From assembly GCA_002307055.1 (NCBI GenBank), contig DBTM01000044.1, positions 1-41,302 on the forward strand: a DNA stretch of 41,302 bases, given 5' to 3'. This stretch comes from Clostridiales bacterium UBA1316 (GTDB taxonomy: Bacteria; Bacillota; Clostridia; Oscillospirales; Oscillospiraceae). The position numbers and the translations under genes are program-made. This document shows positions 25,529 through 33,796 of this stretch, piece by piece (position 1 is the first letter of the stretch; each line of letters opens with the position of its first letter). The notes below the pieces were generated by a model that saw nothing but the letters and a program-made list of their open reading frames with translations, was not told where the DNA came from and ran no database searches.

Positions 25529-27298
25529 ATGAGACCGACTCAAAAAAAAGAGTTTCTATGCGCTGTGCTCAATTCGTTAACCGGATACACCGATAAATTT
25601 ATCCCCTGTAAATCAGCGCATCATGAGCTTGAATTCCTGACCTCTGAGGATGCGGACAGTTTGGCTGCGGCGTCCCCCGAAAGTCAGGGGATAAGTTCAA
25701 AGTATATCGAAGCTTTTTATAGGTCACTGGATTCAAAGCCTGATGTCAACCCGCACTGCCTGATTGTCATGCGGCATGGGAAAATTATTACGGAAGGCTA
25801 TTGGAAACCGTATAGATCCGGCTATCCCCAGGCGGTTTATTCGCTGAGCAAAAGCATTGTTTCAATAGCCGTGGGAATGGCAATAAACGAAGGCTATTTT
25901 AAAACAAATGACAGGCTTATGGATATTTACACAGAAAAAATCAGGTCGAAAGGCCGTGATTACAACAGCGGCATCACGGTAAAGCATCTTTTAACCATGA
26001 GTGCGGGAAAGAAATTCAACGAGTTGGGAACGCTGACATCAAGCGACTGGATGAAGGCTTTTTTAGAGTCGGAGTTTGCCTTTGAGCCGGGGACCGGCTT
26101 CTTATACAACAGTCTGAACGCCTATGTCCTTACCGCCCTTATCAAAATGACGACGGGCGAAGGTTTGCTCGAATTTCTTTTACCCCGTCTGTTTAAGCCG
26201 TTGGGCATAACCGTCAAGTCGTGGGAAAAATGCCCTATGGGAATCGAAAAGGGCGGTTGGGGCCTGGGCCTGACGACAAAGGATATGGCAAAAATCGGGC
26301 AGCTCTATTTGCAAAAAGGTTTATGGAACGGCAATAGACTGGTTCCGGAAAAATGGATAGAAGAAGCAACGGCTGTGCAGACGAAAAAGTGCAGCGGCGG
26401 CTATGGCTATCTGACGTGGATTTGCCCTTCCGACGGTGCTTATCAGTTCTACGGTGCGTTTGGCCAGAGCATTATGGTCATACCAAAACAGGATGTGGTT
26501 GTGGCAATGACCGGCGGGAGCAACCGCCTGTTTCCGCAAAATACAATTATGAAGCTCGTCAACGACTATTTTGGAAGTCAGGACTTTTGTTCCGGGAAAG
26601 CGCTCAGCCCGAATATAACAGACCAGTCTTCCCTCGCGCGGCTGCTGAACAGTCTGCAGATCGGCGGGATAGAAAAATTTGCGGGCGCTGAATCCGCGGG
26701 GGCGCAGCCAACGGGTAAAATATCGGAATATGCCGGTACGTTCAATCTCAGAAAAACAACCGGCAGCTTATTGCCTCATGTGATACAAGCGGTGCATAAT
26801 GACTATTCAAAAGGGATATCTTCCATCGGTTTGGATTTAAGTGACAGCGAAGGCGTAGTTGAGATCACCGAGTGCGAAGATAAAAACAAAGTAAGAATAG
26901 GACTTGACGGTACGCCGAGGTATTCTGATGTAGCTGTCAGGGGGGAAATTTACACGGTTGGCAGTACCGGTGTATGGGAGAAGGACTCAAAGGGCCTCGA
27001 TGTCCTTAATTTGCGGATAACGTTTATTGAATCACCAAATACAAGACTGATAAAAGTGATATTCATGAGACAATTGATAAAGGTTGAATTTGACGAGCTT
27101 CCATCCCTGAAAGCCGCGATTAAGACGGTTGAGAATCTGCTTGGCGGTTACTGCGAGAATTTGGGAAGCTTTAAAAAATATATTATTATTGACATCTTTT
27201 TTTCACTTGCCGAAAAGCTTGTCCGCCCGACCGCGAGGGGAACCCCGCTGAAAAATTGTGTAAAACAGAGGGGATATCATGCGTGTGATGCTTGTTGA
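25529..27298 (+). CDS. Beta-lactamase-fold serine hydrolase (class C / esterase type)
   Basis: A 589-aa protein with a penicillin-binding/beta-lactamase-like domain in residues ~50-350. SxxK is SLSK at 105-108, the second motif is YNS at ~193 in FLYNSLNAYVL, and GGWGLGLTTKDMAKIGQLYL is the common C-terminal stretch. The remaining ~200 residues look like the beta-rich C-terminal region of serine hydrolases. No signal peptide or TM helix is present, so a cytoplasmic esterase or amidase is more likely than a wall enzyme. The ribosome binding site at ATG 25529 is poor, so the start is uncertain. It overlaps the receiver-only gene by 20 nt. Confidence 0.82.
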   Translation: MRPTQKKEFLCAVLNSLTGYTDKFIPCKSAHHELEFLTSEDADSLAAASPESQGISSKYIEAFYRSLDSKPDVNPHCLIVMRHGKIITEGYWKPYRSGYPQAVYSLSKSIVSIAVGMAINEGYFKTNDRLMDIYTEKIRSKGRDYNSGITVKHLLTMSAGKKFNELGTLTSSDWMKAFLESEFAFEPGTGFLYNSLNAYVLTALIKMTTGEGLLEFLLPRLFKPLGITVKSWEKCPMGIEKGGWGLGLTTKDMAKIGQLYLQKGLWNGNRLVPEKWIEEATAVQTKKCSGGYGYLTWICPSDGAYQFYGAFGQSIMVIPKQDVVVAMTGGSNRLFPQNTIMKLVNDYFGSQDFCSGKALSPNITDQSSLARLLNSLQIGGIEKFAGAESAGAQPTGKISEYAGTFNLRKTTGSLLPHVIQAVHNDYSKGISSIGLDLSDSEGVVEITECEDKNKVRIGLDGTPRYSDVAVRGEIYTVGSTGVWEKDSKGLDVLNLRITFIESPNTRLIKVIFMRQLIKVEFDELPSLKAAIKTVENLLGGYCENLGSFKKYIIIDIFFSLAEKLVRPTARGTPLKNCVKQRGYHACDAC

Positions 27299-27641
27299 CG
27301 ACGAGCGGCCCTGTCTGGATGAGCTTGAATATTTACTGGCACAGCATGGAGATATAACGATAACCGGTACATACACAAACCCTCTGGAGGCTTTGGAGGC
27401 GGTAAAGCACTCCGCGTCCGACACGGCATTTTTGGATATCTCCATGCCGTATATGAGCGGGACTGAGCTTGCCGAGGCGCTGCTGAAGATCACCCCCGGA
27501 ATGCATATCGTTTTCGTCACGGCATATTCAAAGCTGCTGGCGGGAGCAAAGGGTATGCCGTCGAACGGCTCCATCCTGAAGCCGGTGAGCGGCCAGATAG
27601 TTGACGAAGTGCTGAAACGGCTTCGGTCAGGCAATTCATAA
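27279..27641 (+). CDS. Stand-alone response regulator receiver domain
   Basis: A 120-aa protein made only of a receiver domain. Phosphorylation residues are complete: LVDDE (7-8), Asp53 in FLDISMP, Thr81 in FVTAY, Lys101 in LKPV. It resembles the receiver of the SARP regulator at 21878 over most of its length (shared VDDE-PC--EL-YLL, TYTN---AL-A, FLDI-MP-M-G-EL), pointing to a duplication. The segment before the Lys is different: AKGMPSNGS replaces the AFNAYPLDF type. GAGGGG precedes the ATG inside the hydrolase gene. It probably acts through protein contact, perhaps with the hydrolase, or competes for the same kinase. Confidence 0.88.
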   Translation: MRVMLVDDERPCLDELEYLLAQHGDITITGTYTNPLEALEAVKHSASDTAFLDISMPYMSGTELAEALLKITPGMHIVFVTAYSKLLAGAKGMPSNGSILKPVSGQIVDEVLKRLRSGNS

Positions 27642-27671
27642 TTCAAACGTGATTAAAAGGAGCTGATTTGA

Positions 27672-28367
27672 ATGAAAAAGAGATCTGAAATTATTAGAGC
27701 CTGTTTAGCTACAACTCTTCTATGCGCGGCATTGATTTTCAGCGGCTGCGCCGCCGCCGGGAGCGGCTCCGCTCAAAACGCTTCGGCATCCGGCGCGCCG
27801 GGCAGCTCGCTGCAAAGCACATCCGGGACCGCCGCGCCGGGCAGCGCCTCCGGCGGTGGAGAATCTAAAATTGCCGCGGCCGCCGTGGACGGCTTCTCCG
27901 TCACCGCGGGAGGCCTTACGCTGAAATGCGGCGATAAGATATCCGACCTGCTGAAAACTGGTTTTCGTCTTATGCACTCTGTGAACGAAGACCCCATTGC
28001 ACCAAATGAAACAGCTGCGTTAAATCTCGAGAGCGGGGATACCGTTATCGGCGTCACGGTGATCAACAACACCAAGGATACGCTGAACCGGGAAGACGGA
28101 ATCGTAACCGGCTTCGCCATTGTGCGTTCCGCTGTCGCCAAGACAGCGGCTGTCACGACCTCTGTCGCCGGCCTGACGCCGGACATGTCCCTCGCGGACT
28201 TCGAGGGCGTGTTTGGAAAACCGCAAAGCTCTGCCGATATCGTTAAGGACGGTGATACTGATTCCTATACATATCACGGAAGCACCGCAACGAACGCAAG
28301 CCTGACGGTACAGTTTTCCAAATCGCAGATCACAGAGATCGACTATTCCATAAAAACCGCTAACTGA
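27672..28367 (+). CDS. Lipoprotein, paralogue A
   Basis: A 231-aa protein with a lipoprotein signal (LCAALIFSGC, Cys near residue 26), an Ala/Gly/Ser-rich tether (~27-65) and a ~160-residue folded part beginning VDGFSVTAGGLTLKCG. It is clearly related to the next gene: both have VDGFS, a (K/M)(I/V)SDL segment, an IVTGF or IIAGF strand and a final SY.YHGS...ASLT..F block. The family is not recognised. AAAGGAG precedes it, 30 nt after the receiver-only gene, so the run from 25529 onward is one transcription unit. Confidence 0.85.
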   Translation: MKKRSEIIRACLATTLLCAALIFSGCAAAGSGSAQNASASGAPGSSLQSTSGTAAPGSASGGGESKIAAAAVDGFSVTAGGLTLKCGDKISDLLKTGFRLMHSVNEDPIAPNETAALNLESGDTVIGVTVINNTKDTLNREDGIVTGFAIVRSAVAKTAAVTTSVAGLTPDMSLADFEGVFGKPQSSADIVKDGDTDSYTYHGSTATNASLTVQFSKSQITEIDYSIKTAN

Positions 28368-28443
28368 AGGTGTGCGCGCACACTTCCCGCGATTTCAGCC
28401 ATTTCATCTATTGACGGAATACCATCTTAAGGAGATTTATCAA

Positions 28444-29079
28444 ATGAAAAAAATAAGTAAAAAAGCATATTTGATTGCAGCTTTTCTCTGCACGGCACTT
28501 ATTTTCAGCGGCTGCGCCGCCCAAAATGCTTCGTCGGCTTCCACCGGGAGCGGCGATTCCGGCGGAGGAAAAATTGTGATTACCGCCGAGGATGTGGACG
28601 GCTTTTCCTTCTCCATAGACAGTCGCACGCTCAAGGGCGGGATGAAGGTCTCCGACCTTGCAGGTGCGGGGTATACGCTCGGGCAGCCTGCCAAGAGCGC
28701 TTCCGTCGAAGCCCACAAGACGCAGGACGCTCTCCTGATTTACAAGGACAGAGACGTGACCCTGCGGGCAACCATTCTCAACGATACCGACGCTCAGGCG
28801 CAGGCGGAAAATTGCATCATCGCCGGGTTTGTGGTAGACGATACGAATCTGTTTACTGTGTCCTACGGCCTTTCCATAAACCACTTAAAGCTTGGAAAAT
28901 CGCTGTCTGATTTTGCCGATCTTTATGTCACGCCGCAGGATACAGCCGATGTGATAACAGACTCAGACACAACGACTTATGTCTATCACGGCAGCTCCGG
29001 TACAGGCGCCAGCCTGACTCTGCGGTTTGTAAGCTCGGCTATCGATGAAATGACATACGTTTATAAAGCTGTAAGCTGA
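28444..29079 (+). CDS. Lipoprotein, paralogue B
   Basis: A 211-aa paralogue of the preceding protein. The start is placed at ATG 28444 (MKKISKKAYLIAAF) because AAGGAG lies ten bases before it and the signal peptide then ends in LIFSGC with the lipid-modified Cys at residue 21; the open frame from 28372 adds 24 unlikely residues. The folded part has VDGFSFSIDSRTLKGGMKVSDL and ends TTYVYHGSSGTGASLTLRF. The spacer before it contains a 14-bp perfect palindrome GTGTGCGCGCACAC (28370-28383) of unknown meaning. Function unknown; presumably on the cell surface. Confidence 0.86.
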   Translation: MKKISKKAYLIAAFLCTALIFSGCAAQNASSASTGSGDSGGGKIVITAEDVDGFSFSIDSRTLKGGMKVSDLAGAGYTLGQPAKSASVEAHKTQDALLIYKDRDVTLRATILNDTDAQAQAENCIIAGFVVDDTNLFTVSYGLSINHLKLGKSLSDFADLYVTPQDTADVITDSDTTTYVYHGSSGTGASLTLRFVSSAIDEMTYVYKAVS

Positions 29080-29116
29080 CGCGCAGGCTCCCCCGGTGTA
29101 AGGATGAATATTTTGA

Positions 29117-29148
29117 AGAGGCGGCACAGCCTCAGCTATACCGCCTCT
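29117..29148. terminator. Possible bidirectional terminator
   Basis: AGAGGCGG (29117-29124) pairs with CCGCCTCT (29141-29148) between the convergent lipoprotein and lipase genes. T-runs are poor on both strands (TTCAAAATATT on the minus strand). Confidence 0.4.
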
Positions 29149-29231
29149 GGCAGGGATGCTTTCATATGACCCATACTCTTTACGATCAGAAGGTTTTTTG
29201 ATTTTCTTGTTCCATTTATCGGAATCGCTCT

Positions 29232-30572
29232 TCATAAGGCCATCGCCTTCAGCTCTCTGACGATGTCAACATACATCTCCCGGACATCAAAGCCGTCGAT
29301 GTCCTCCCGATTCAAGTCGATCATATCGCCGTGAGAAACGCCCCTGTTTCCCTTCACGGTGACGAGTCTGCAGCGGTCTCCCCAGCGGGCTGATTCGATA
29401 GAGACAAGCCCGTCGTTTTCTCCGTCGAAAGGCTGGACGAGAATGTGCGAAAGGTTCAGGGGGAATTTGCCGCTTGTCCAGCTGTTCATTTTGGAGGCGA
29501 CGCTCTGATATATAACGCCTTCCTTATCGGGTGCGTCGCCGTTGATCGCTTTGCAGCTTTTCGCCGTTAAATCCGTCACGGCGGCAACGAAATCAGGACT
29601 TTGATCGCCGAGCTTTTTAAGCGCGGCGTTATATCTTTTTGCGATCCCCTCCAGCACCTTTTTGGGCGTTTTTTCGAGCAGCTTGTCAGCAAACAGGCAG
29701 CCCCGATGCGGTGTGTTAATGGTAGTCAGGGACGCGACATAATGGTCCGCACCAAGGCGGCTGATGGCATACCGGGCATCGAGACCACCTTTTGAGTGGG
29801 CGATGATATTTACTTTTCCGCAGCCCGTTTGGGTGACGATACTCTCAATCTTCTGCGCCAGCTCCTGAGCGGTGTCTTTGACGGAAGCCGCCGACTGCTG
29901 CTCTCCGAGATAAACCGCCGCCCCGTTTTTCTTCAGCTCCTTCGGAATCCTGCCCCAATAATTAAAATACCTGAAATCCCTGAAAAACACGCCATGTACC
30001 ATTAGAATGGGATATTTCGTTTTACAGATTTCGGTCTCTGTGCGCGTGTCATTCAGCTCATTTTTGGCTGTTTCATAATCGTACTCAAAGCGGATAAGCC
30101 TGCACACCCGGCGCAGCAATAAAATATTGACCACCGGCACCCACCAGAAAAAGAAAATCAATATCCGCCACTTGATGCCGAGCTGAAGCGACGTGAGGAA
30201 CACACGCGACAGGCCGTTCAGAAGCAGCGCCAGCTCACCCAGCAGGCAAACGGCAATATTGACGGCAAGCAGCCACCACTGAATAAGTCCCGGTACAAGA
30301 AAAATCCCGCATAGGACATTGGCGGCAGTATTGATGATAAACGTGATTGAAAACAGGAGGATGAGCTCATACCCCATTTTGATTGAGCGCAGCCGGAACA
30401 CGGCATTTTTGACACGCGCGGGAAAAACATTAACTAATATCAATAAAACAAGAGCTGAAAAAAATAACAAAGCCTCAGGAAAAGGCTTAACGCCAAAATA
30501 TACGGCACACAGCACGCAGTTCATAGCGAGCGTCAGGAGCAGCACTAGGATTGTCCGTCTCACAGCCATCAT
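29232..30572 (-). CDS. Membrane-anchored alpha/beta hydrolase (lipase-like)
   Basis: A 446-aa protein with about five TM helices in the first ~150 residues and a lipase-like alpha/beta hydrolase domain after ~185. PILMVHGVF carries the oxyanion HG. The nucleophile elbow is NIIAHSKGGLDAR, AxSxG as in Bacillus lipases. NTPHRG follows. Candidate catalytic Asp and His are in PFDGENDGLVS and GVSHGDM, as expected from triacylglycerol lipases. Hydrolysis of lipid esters at the membrane is inferred. GAGGTGAT precedes ATG 30572 (a second ATG follows at once). It is divergent from the GntR operon. Confidence 0.85.
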   Translation of the reverse strand: MMAVRRTILVLLLTLAMNCVLCAVYFGVKPFPEALLFFSALVLLILVNVFPARVKNAVFRLRSIKMGYELILLFSITFIINTAANVLCGIFLVPGLIQWWLLAVNIAVCLLGELALLLNGLSRVFLTSLQLGIKWRILIFFFWWVPVVNILLLRRVCRLIRFEYDYETAKNELNDTRTETEICKTKYPILMVHGVFFRDFRYFNYWGRIPKELKKNGAAVYLGEQQSAASVKDTAQELAQKIESIVTQTGCGKVNIIAHSKGGLDARYAISRLGADHYVASLTTINTPHRGCLFADKLLEKTPKKVLEGIAKRYNAALKKLGDQSPDFVAAVTDLTAKSCKAINGDAPDKEGVIYQSVASKMNSWTSGKFPLNLSHILVQPFDGENDGLVSIESARWGDRCRLVTVKGNRGVSHGDMIDLNREDIDGFDVREMYVDIVRELKAMAL

Positions 30573-30729
30573 CTTCTTATCACCTCATATCAAAACTCAG
30601 TTTTGAACTGAAAAAGTAACTATATTGATTTTTAATGTTATTTTAGCATATATTATCAATAGATGCCAATATAAGAAAAAGCCTGTATAAATTGTTCTTT
30701 CGGCACTGTTTTTTTCAGTACTATTTCTA

Positions 30730-30770
30730 TTGCTTATTTGCATTAGCTGTATTACTATATGTAATGCAAA
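30730..30770 (+). promoter_or_regulatory. Promoter and operator of the GntR operon
   Basis: TTGCTT (30730-30735), a 17-nt spacer and TACTAT (30753-30758) form a promoter. It is overlaid by an inverted repeat TTTGCATTA (30737-30745) / TAATGCAAA (30762-30770) and an inner palindrome ATTAC-TATAT-GTAAT (30751-30765). The arrangement predicts autorepression by the adjacent GntR-type protein. Confidence 0.65.
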
Positions 30771-30782
30771 GGAGGCGGAGAT

Positions 30783-31172
30783 ATGCTGCTTCAGCTCAAC
30801 TTCTCAAGCAATGTCCCCATCTACATGCAGATCAGAAACCAAATCATCATGGGTATTGCCGACGGCCAACTGCCGCCGGGGGAAAAACTGCCGACAATCC
30901 GTTCACTCGCCGACGAGTCCGGTATTAACATGATGACGGTGAATAAAGCCTACCAGCTTTTAAAGCAGGAGGGTTATATCACCGCGGACCGGAGGAGCGG
31001 CGCCATCGTCGTCGGCGGCGTCAGTATCAGCGGTCCGCACATCAATGATATGTCGGAGGAATCAATTTCCGAACTCAAACTGTTTGTCTCCGAGGCTAAG
31101 CTGAAGGGCATCTCAAAAGAGCTCTTCCTGCAGCTCACCGGCAGGCTTTACGACGAACTGGAGGTTTACTAA
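30783..31172 (+). CDS. GntR-family transcriptional regulator, YtrA type
   Basis: A 129-aa protein. The N-terminal winged helix (~8-75) reads PIYMQIRNQIIMGIADGQL, PPGEKLPTIRSLADE, NMMTVNKAYQLLKQEGYI, the GntR signature. Only a ~50-residue helical tail follows, as in the short YtrA subfamily, whose members usually repress the operon they head. AAAGGAGG lies before ATG 30783. The next gene starts 6 nt after its stop, and the whole downstream set is on the same strand. Confidence 0.92.
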   Translation: MLLQLNFSSNVPIYMQIRNQIIMGIADGQLPPGEKLPTIRSLADESGINMMTVNKAYQLLKQEGYITADRRSGAIVVGGVSISGPHINDMSEESISELKLFVSEAKLKGISKELFLQLTGRLYDELEVY

Positions 31173-31178
31173 AGGCGT

Positions 31179-32567
31179 ATGCTTATTAAAATTATTTTCC
31201 TTGTCTGCTTTTTACCGATTTCATTGATTCTCTATTTCGTTTTGCGCAATGAGTCCAAGCCGAAGAAGAACCTCATTTTGGGTGTCACACTCTCCTTTGA
31301 CGCCCGTCAGGACGCGGCTGTACAGGCTATAATCAGCAAATTCCTGATGCAGCAGAATATTATCTTAGCCGTGCTTATACTGTTAATCCTGGCTTCTTTT
31401 ATATTGAATCAAGATTCAGCCATAATGTTATGGGATTTTATCTGGATAATTCTTGCCGTCATACTGCCCAATATCCCTTTCATTACCGCAAATAAAAAGT
31501 TAAAGGTCCTGAAGCAGAAAAACAACTGGTTCGGTGAATCGACGGGCGTCGCGCTTGTTGATGTCGGGCTCGCTGCCGCTCCCAAAAAAACACTCAGCGT
31601 TTGGATTTTTATCCCGACCATCGTCATCACCCTCATTCCTGTTGTCCATACCGTCATCACCCGGCAGGGGCTGGATGAATTTTGGCCGCTCCTGATCGTC
31701 TATCTGACCTTTGCCGTTTTGTCTGTCGGCTTCTATTTTATGTACAGGATCATCTTCCACCAAAAAGCCGAGGTTATCGGCGAGAATGCTGCTGTAAACG
31801 CCTCGCTGACGCAGATGCGCCGTTATAACTGGGGCAAGAGCTGGATTATCATCGCCTGGCTGACCGCTGTTTTCGATTTTATCTTCTGGCTCACCGGCTT
31901 CAATACCGCCGCCATCCTCATCCTGACCGTCTCCTATTCGGTCGTTCTGCTGATTTTAGTCATGCGGGTCGAATTTAAAACAAGAAAAATGCAGCAAAAG
32001 CTGTCGGAGTCGAGCGGTAAAGCCGTGTACACCGATGATGACGACAAGTGGCTGCTGGGCATGTTTTATAATAATCCGAACGACAGTCACTATCTTATTA
32101 ACAAGCGTACAGGCGTCGGCACAACGATGAACCTCGCCAAAGCGCCCGGCAAAATTCTGATTGTTTTTACGGTGCTCATCTTCCTGTCTATGCCTTGTAT
32201 CGGCATATGGATGATGCGTGAGGAGTCCGCGTCCGTGAATCTTGAAGTGACGGACACACAGCTCATCGCCAGCCACACAGGGACCGTCTACAAGCTGAAT
32301 TTAGCAGATGTCCGGTCAGTCGGCCTGCTCGAAAAGCTGCCCTCAGGCACACGGACAAACGGTACCGCTATGGATACAGTTCTGAAAGGCAGCTTCCGGT
32401 TTGACGGTATCGGCTCCTGCCGCGTATGCCTCGATCCGCAGGTGCCGCCCTTCCTCGTCATCGCCGCCGCAGATCATACATATATTTTCGGGTCTGCGGA
32501 TAAAGGTAAAACACTCAGCGTTTATCAAACGCTCCTGAACCGCCATGTGGCTGTACTAGCACCGTAA
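31179..32567 (+). CDS. DUF1648/DUF5808-type membrane protein with C-terminal PH-like domain
   Basis: A 462-aa protein with about eight TM helices. In the middle is DDDKWLLGMFYNNPNDSHY then INKRTGVGTTMNLAKAPGK (~285-325), matching the pattern of DUF5808, whose function is unknown. After one more TM helix (~330-348) the last ~110 residues form a soluble beta-rich segment (LEVTDTQLIASHTGTVYKL, DVRSVGLLEKLPSG) resembling bacterial PH domains. It is a membrane protein with an unknown role, often found next to YtrA-type regulators. The ribosome binding site AAAGG is close to the ATG, suggesting coupling to gntR. Confidence 0.78.
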   Translation: MLIKIIFLVCFLPISLILYFVLRNESKPKKNLILGVTLSFDARQDAAVQAIISKFLMQQNIILAVLILLILASFILNQDSAIMLWDFIWIILAVILPNIPFITANKKLKVLKQKNNWFGESTGVALVDVGLAAAPKKTLSVWIFIPTIVITLIPVVHTVITRQGLDEFWPLLIVYLTFAVLSVGFYFMYRIIFHQKAEVIGENAAVNASLTQMRRYNWGKSWIIIAWLTAVFDFIFWLTGFNTAAILILTVSYSVVLLILVMRVEFKTRKMQQKLSESSGKAVYTDDDDKWLLGMFYNNPNDSHYLINKRTGVGTTMNLAKAPGKILIVFTVLIFLSMPCIGIWMMREESASVNLEVTDTQLIASHTGTVYKLNLADVRSVGLLEKLPSGTRTNGTAMDTVLKGSFRFDGIGSCRVCLDPQVPPFLVIAAADHTYIFGSADKGKTLSVYQTLLNRHVAVLAP

Positions 32568-32606
32568 CACCGCAGCTAATTTAAGTGAGGAGGTAAATAG
32601 CGCGTT

Positions 32607-33299
32607 ATGAGACTGTTCAGCTATCTATTCGCAATCTTCGCGGCGCTCGTTCTTCCGCTCGGCGCGGGCATATGGTTCTCCGTCCGCAAAAAAGGTTATC
32701 TGAAGTCTGTTTTACTCGGTGCCCTGACCTTTTTCGTCTTTCAGGTTCTCACGCGCATTCCAGTCCTGCAGCTCGTCCTGCCCAATATGCTATGGTACTC
32801 TATCTTCAGCGCGACGCAGCCGGTTCTATATGCTCTCTTTTTAGGCAGTACAGCCGCGTTGTTCGAAGAAGGCGGGCGATGGCTTGTGATGCACCTTTTC
32901 ATGAAAAACAAGCACCGCCTCACTGACGGCATCGCCTTCGGTATCGGCCACGGCGGTACTGAAGCCGTTTTGCTGGTCGGTATCAACCTGCTGGTGCTCC
33001 TCATTATGAACGGCGCTTCTGCCGGTGCGCTGCCTACATTTTTAGCAGGTTTAGAGCGCATCTTCACTCTGGTAATCCACATTGCCTTTTCCATCATGGT
33101 ACTCAAGAGCGTTGTCCTTAAAAAGCCGGTCTGGCTGCTCACCGCCTTTATCCTGCACACCGTTATTGATACCGCCGCCGTCTTGATGCACGGAATGTCC
33201 GCCTTTATAGTCGAAGGCACCGTCTTTGTTTTCGCGCTGCTGCTGCTGGGTTACACCATTTTAGAATACAAAAAATATACGGGAGCTGATATACAATGA
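32607..33299 (+). CDS. YhfC-family intramembrane protein (putative metalloprotease fold)
   Basis: A 230-aa protein with about seven TM helices. FEEGGRWLVMH has the EExxR motif of the CPBP/PrsW-like intramembrane protease superfamily, and the matching histidines lie in GIGHGGTEA, VIHIAFS and FILHTVIDT within membrane helices. This is the pattern of YhfC (PF10086). Proteolysis is a family-level inference; YhfC activity is not established to my knowledge. GTGAGGAGG precedes the ATG. It overlaps the lipoprotein gene by 4 nt (ATGA). Confidence 0.85.
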   Translation: MRLFSYLFAIFAALVLPLGAGIWFSVRKKGYLKSVLLGALTFFVFQVLTRIPVLQLVLPNMLWYSIFSATQPVLYALFLGSTAALFEEGGRWLVMHLFMKNKHRLTDGIAFGIGHGGTEAVLLVGINLLVLLIMNGASAGALPTFLAGLERIFTLVIHIAFSIMVLKSVVLKKPVWLLTAFILHTVIDTAAVLMHGMSAFIVEGTVFVFALLLLGYTILEYKKYTGADIQ

Positions 33300-33712
33300 A
33301 AAAATTCAGCAGGATCATGTGCATCATTCTGATTGCCGTCGTCACTTTATCCTTCGCCGCCTGCACCCCAAAGTCTGCGTTTGATTTTGACAAAGACGCA
33401 GCTGTCAAGCGCGCCAAAGAGGTTATTGATGTCGTCAATACACGCGATTACACAGCGCTCTTCAACACATTCAGTGCGGATGTTCAGAAGCTGACAACCG
33501 CCGAAGGCTTAAAAACCTCTTTTGAGCCAACCCTTGCGCCTTTAGGTGCTTTTTCCGAGTACCAAAGCGCGGAAGCCATTAGCCAGATTGATAAAAACGG
33601 CGCGAAATATATCAATGTCTTCCTGAAAACAAAATATGAAAAAGGTACGCATGTTTACGAGGTCACTTTAGATACCGACATGAAACTGCAGGGTATTCAT
33701 ATAACCGCATAA
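33296..33712 (+). CDS. DUF3887-like lipoprotein
   Basis: A 138-aa protein with a lipoprotein signal peptide (TLSFAAC, Cys near residue 22) and a ~110-residue domain starting AVKRAKEVIDVVNTRDYTALFNTFS, the small cystatin/NTF2-like fold of DUF3887. Proteins of this kind are often the last gene of envelope-stress operons in Bacillota. It overlaps the YhfC gene by 4 nt and is closed by the hairpin at 33726. Confidence 0.85.
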   Translation: MKKFSRIMCIILIAVVTLSFAACTPKSAFDFDKDAAVKRAKEVIDVVNTRDYTALFNTFSADVQKLTTAEGLKTSFEPTLAPLGAFSEYQSAEAISQIDKNGAKYINVFLKTKYEKGTHVYEVTLDTDMKLQGIHITA

Positions 33713-33725
33713 TCACAGCATAACG

Positions 33726-33773
33726 CAAACACGCCCCGCTCAAATTCGGAAGAATTCGCGCGGGGCGTGTTTG
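33726..33773. terminator. Bidirectional terminator hairpin
   Basis: CAAACACGCCCCGC (33726-33739) pairs perfectly with GCGGGGCGTGTTTG (33760-33773), and the loop contains a smaller AATTC/GAATT stem. It separates the GntR operon from rex (convergent). The stem's own TTT ends on both strands serve as short T-runs. Confidence 0.75.
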
Positions 33774-33796
33774 CCTGATGAGGCTCGGCCCCATTT

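Noticed and set aside
28963..29235. A 90-aa minus-strand ORF overlapping the lipase stop by ATGA
   Set aside because: The overlap looks like coupled translation, but the frame runs through a hairpin and then antisense to the paralogue B lipoprotein; the sequence has no recognisable fold. It could be a degraded gene start at most.
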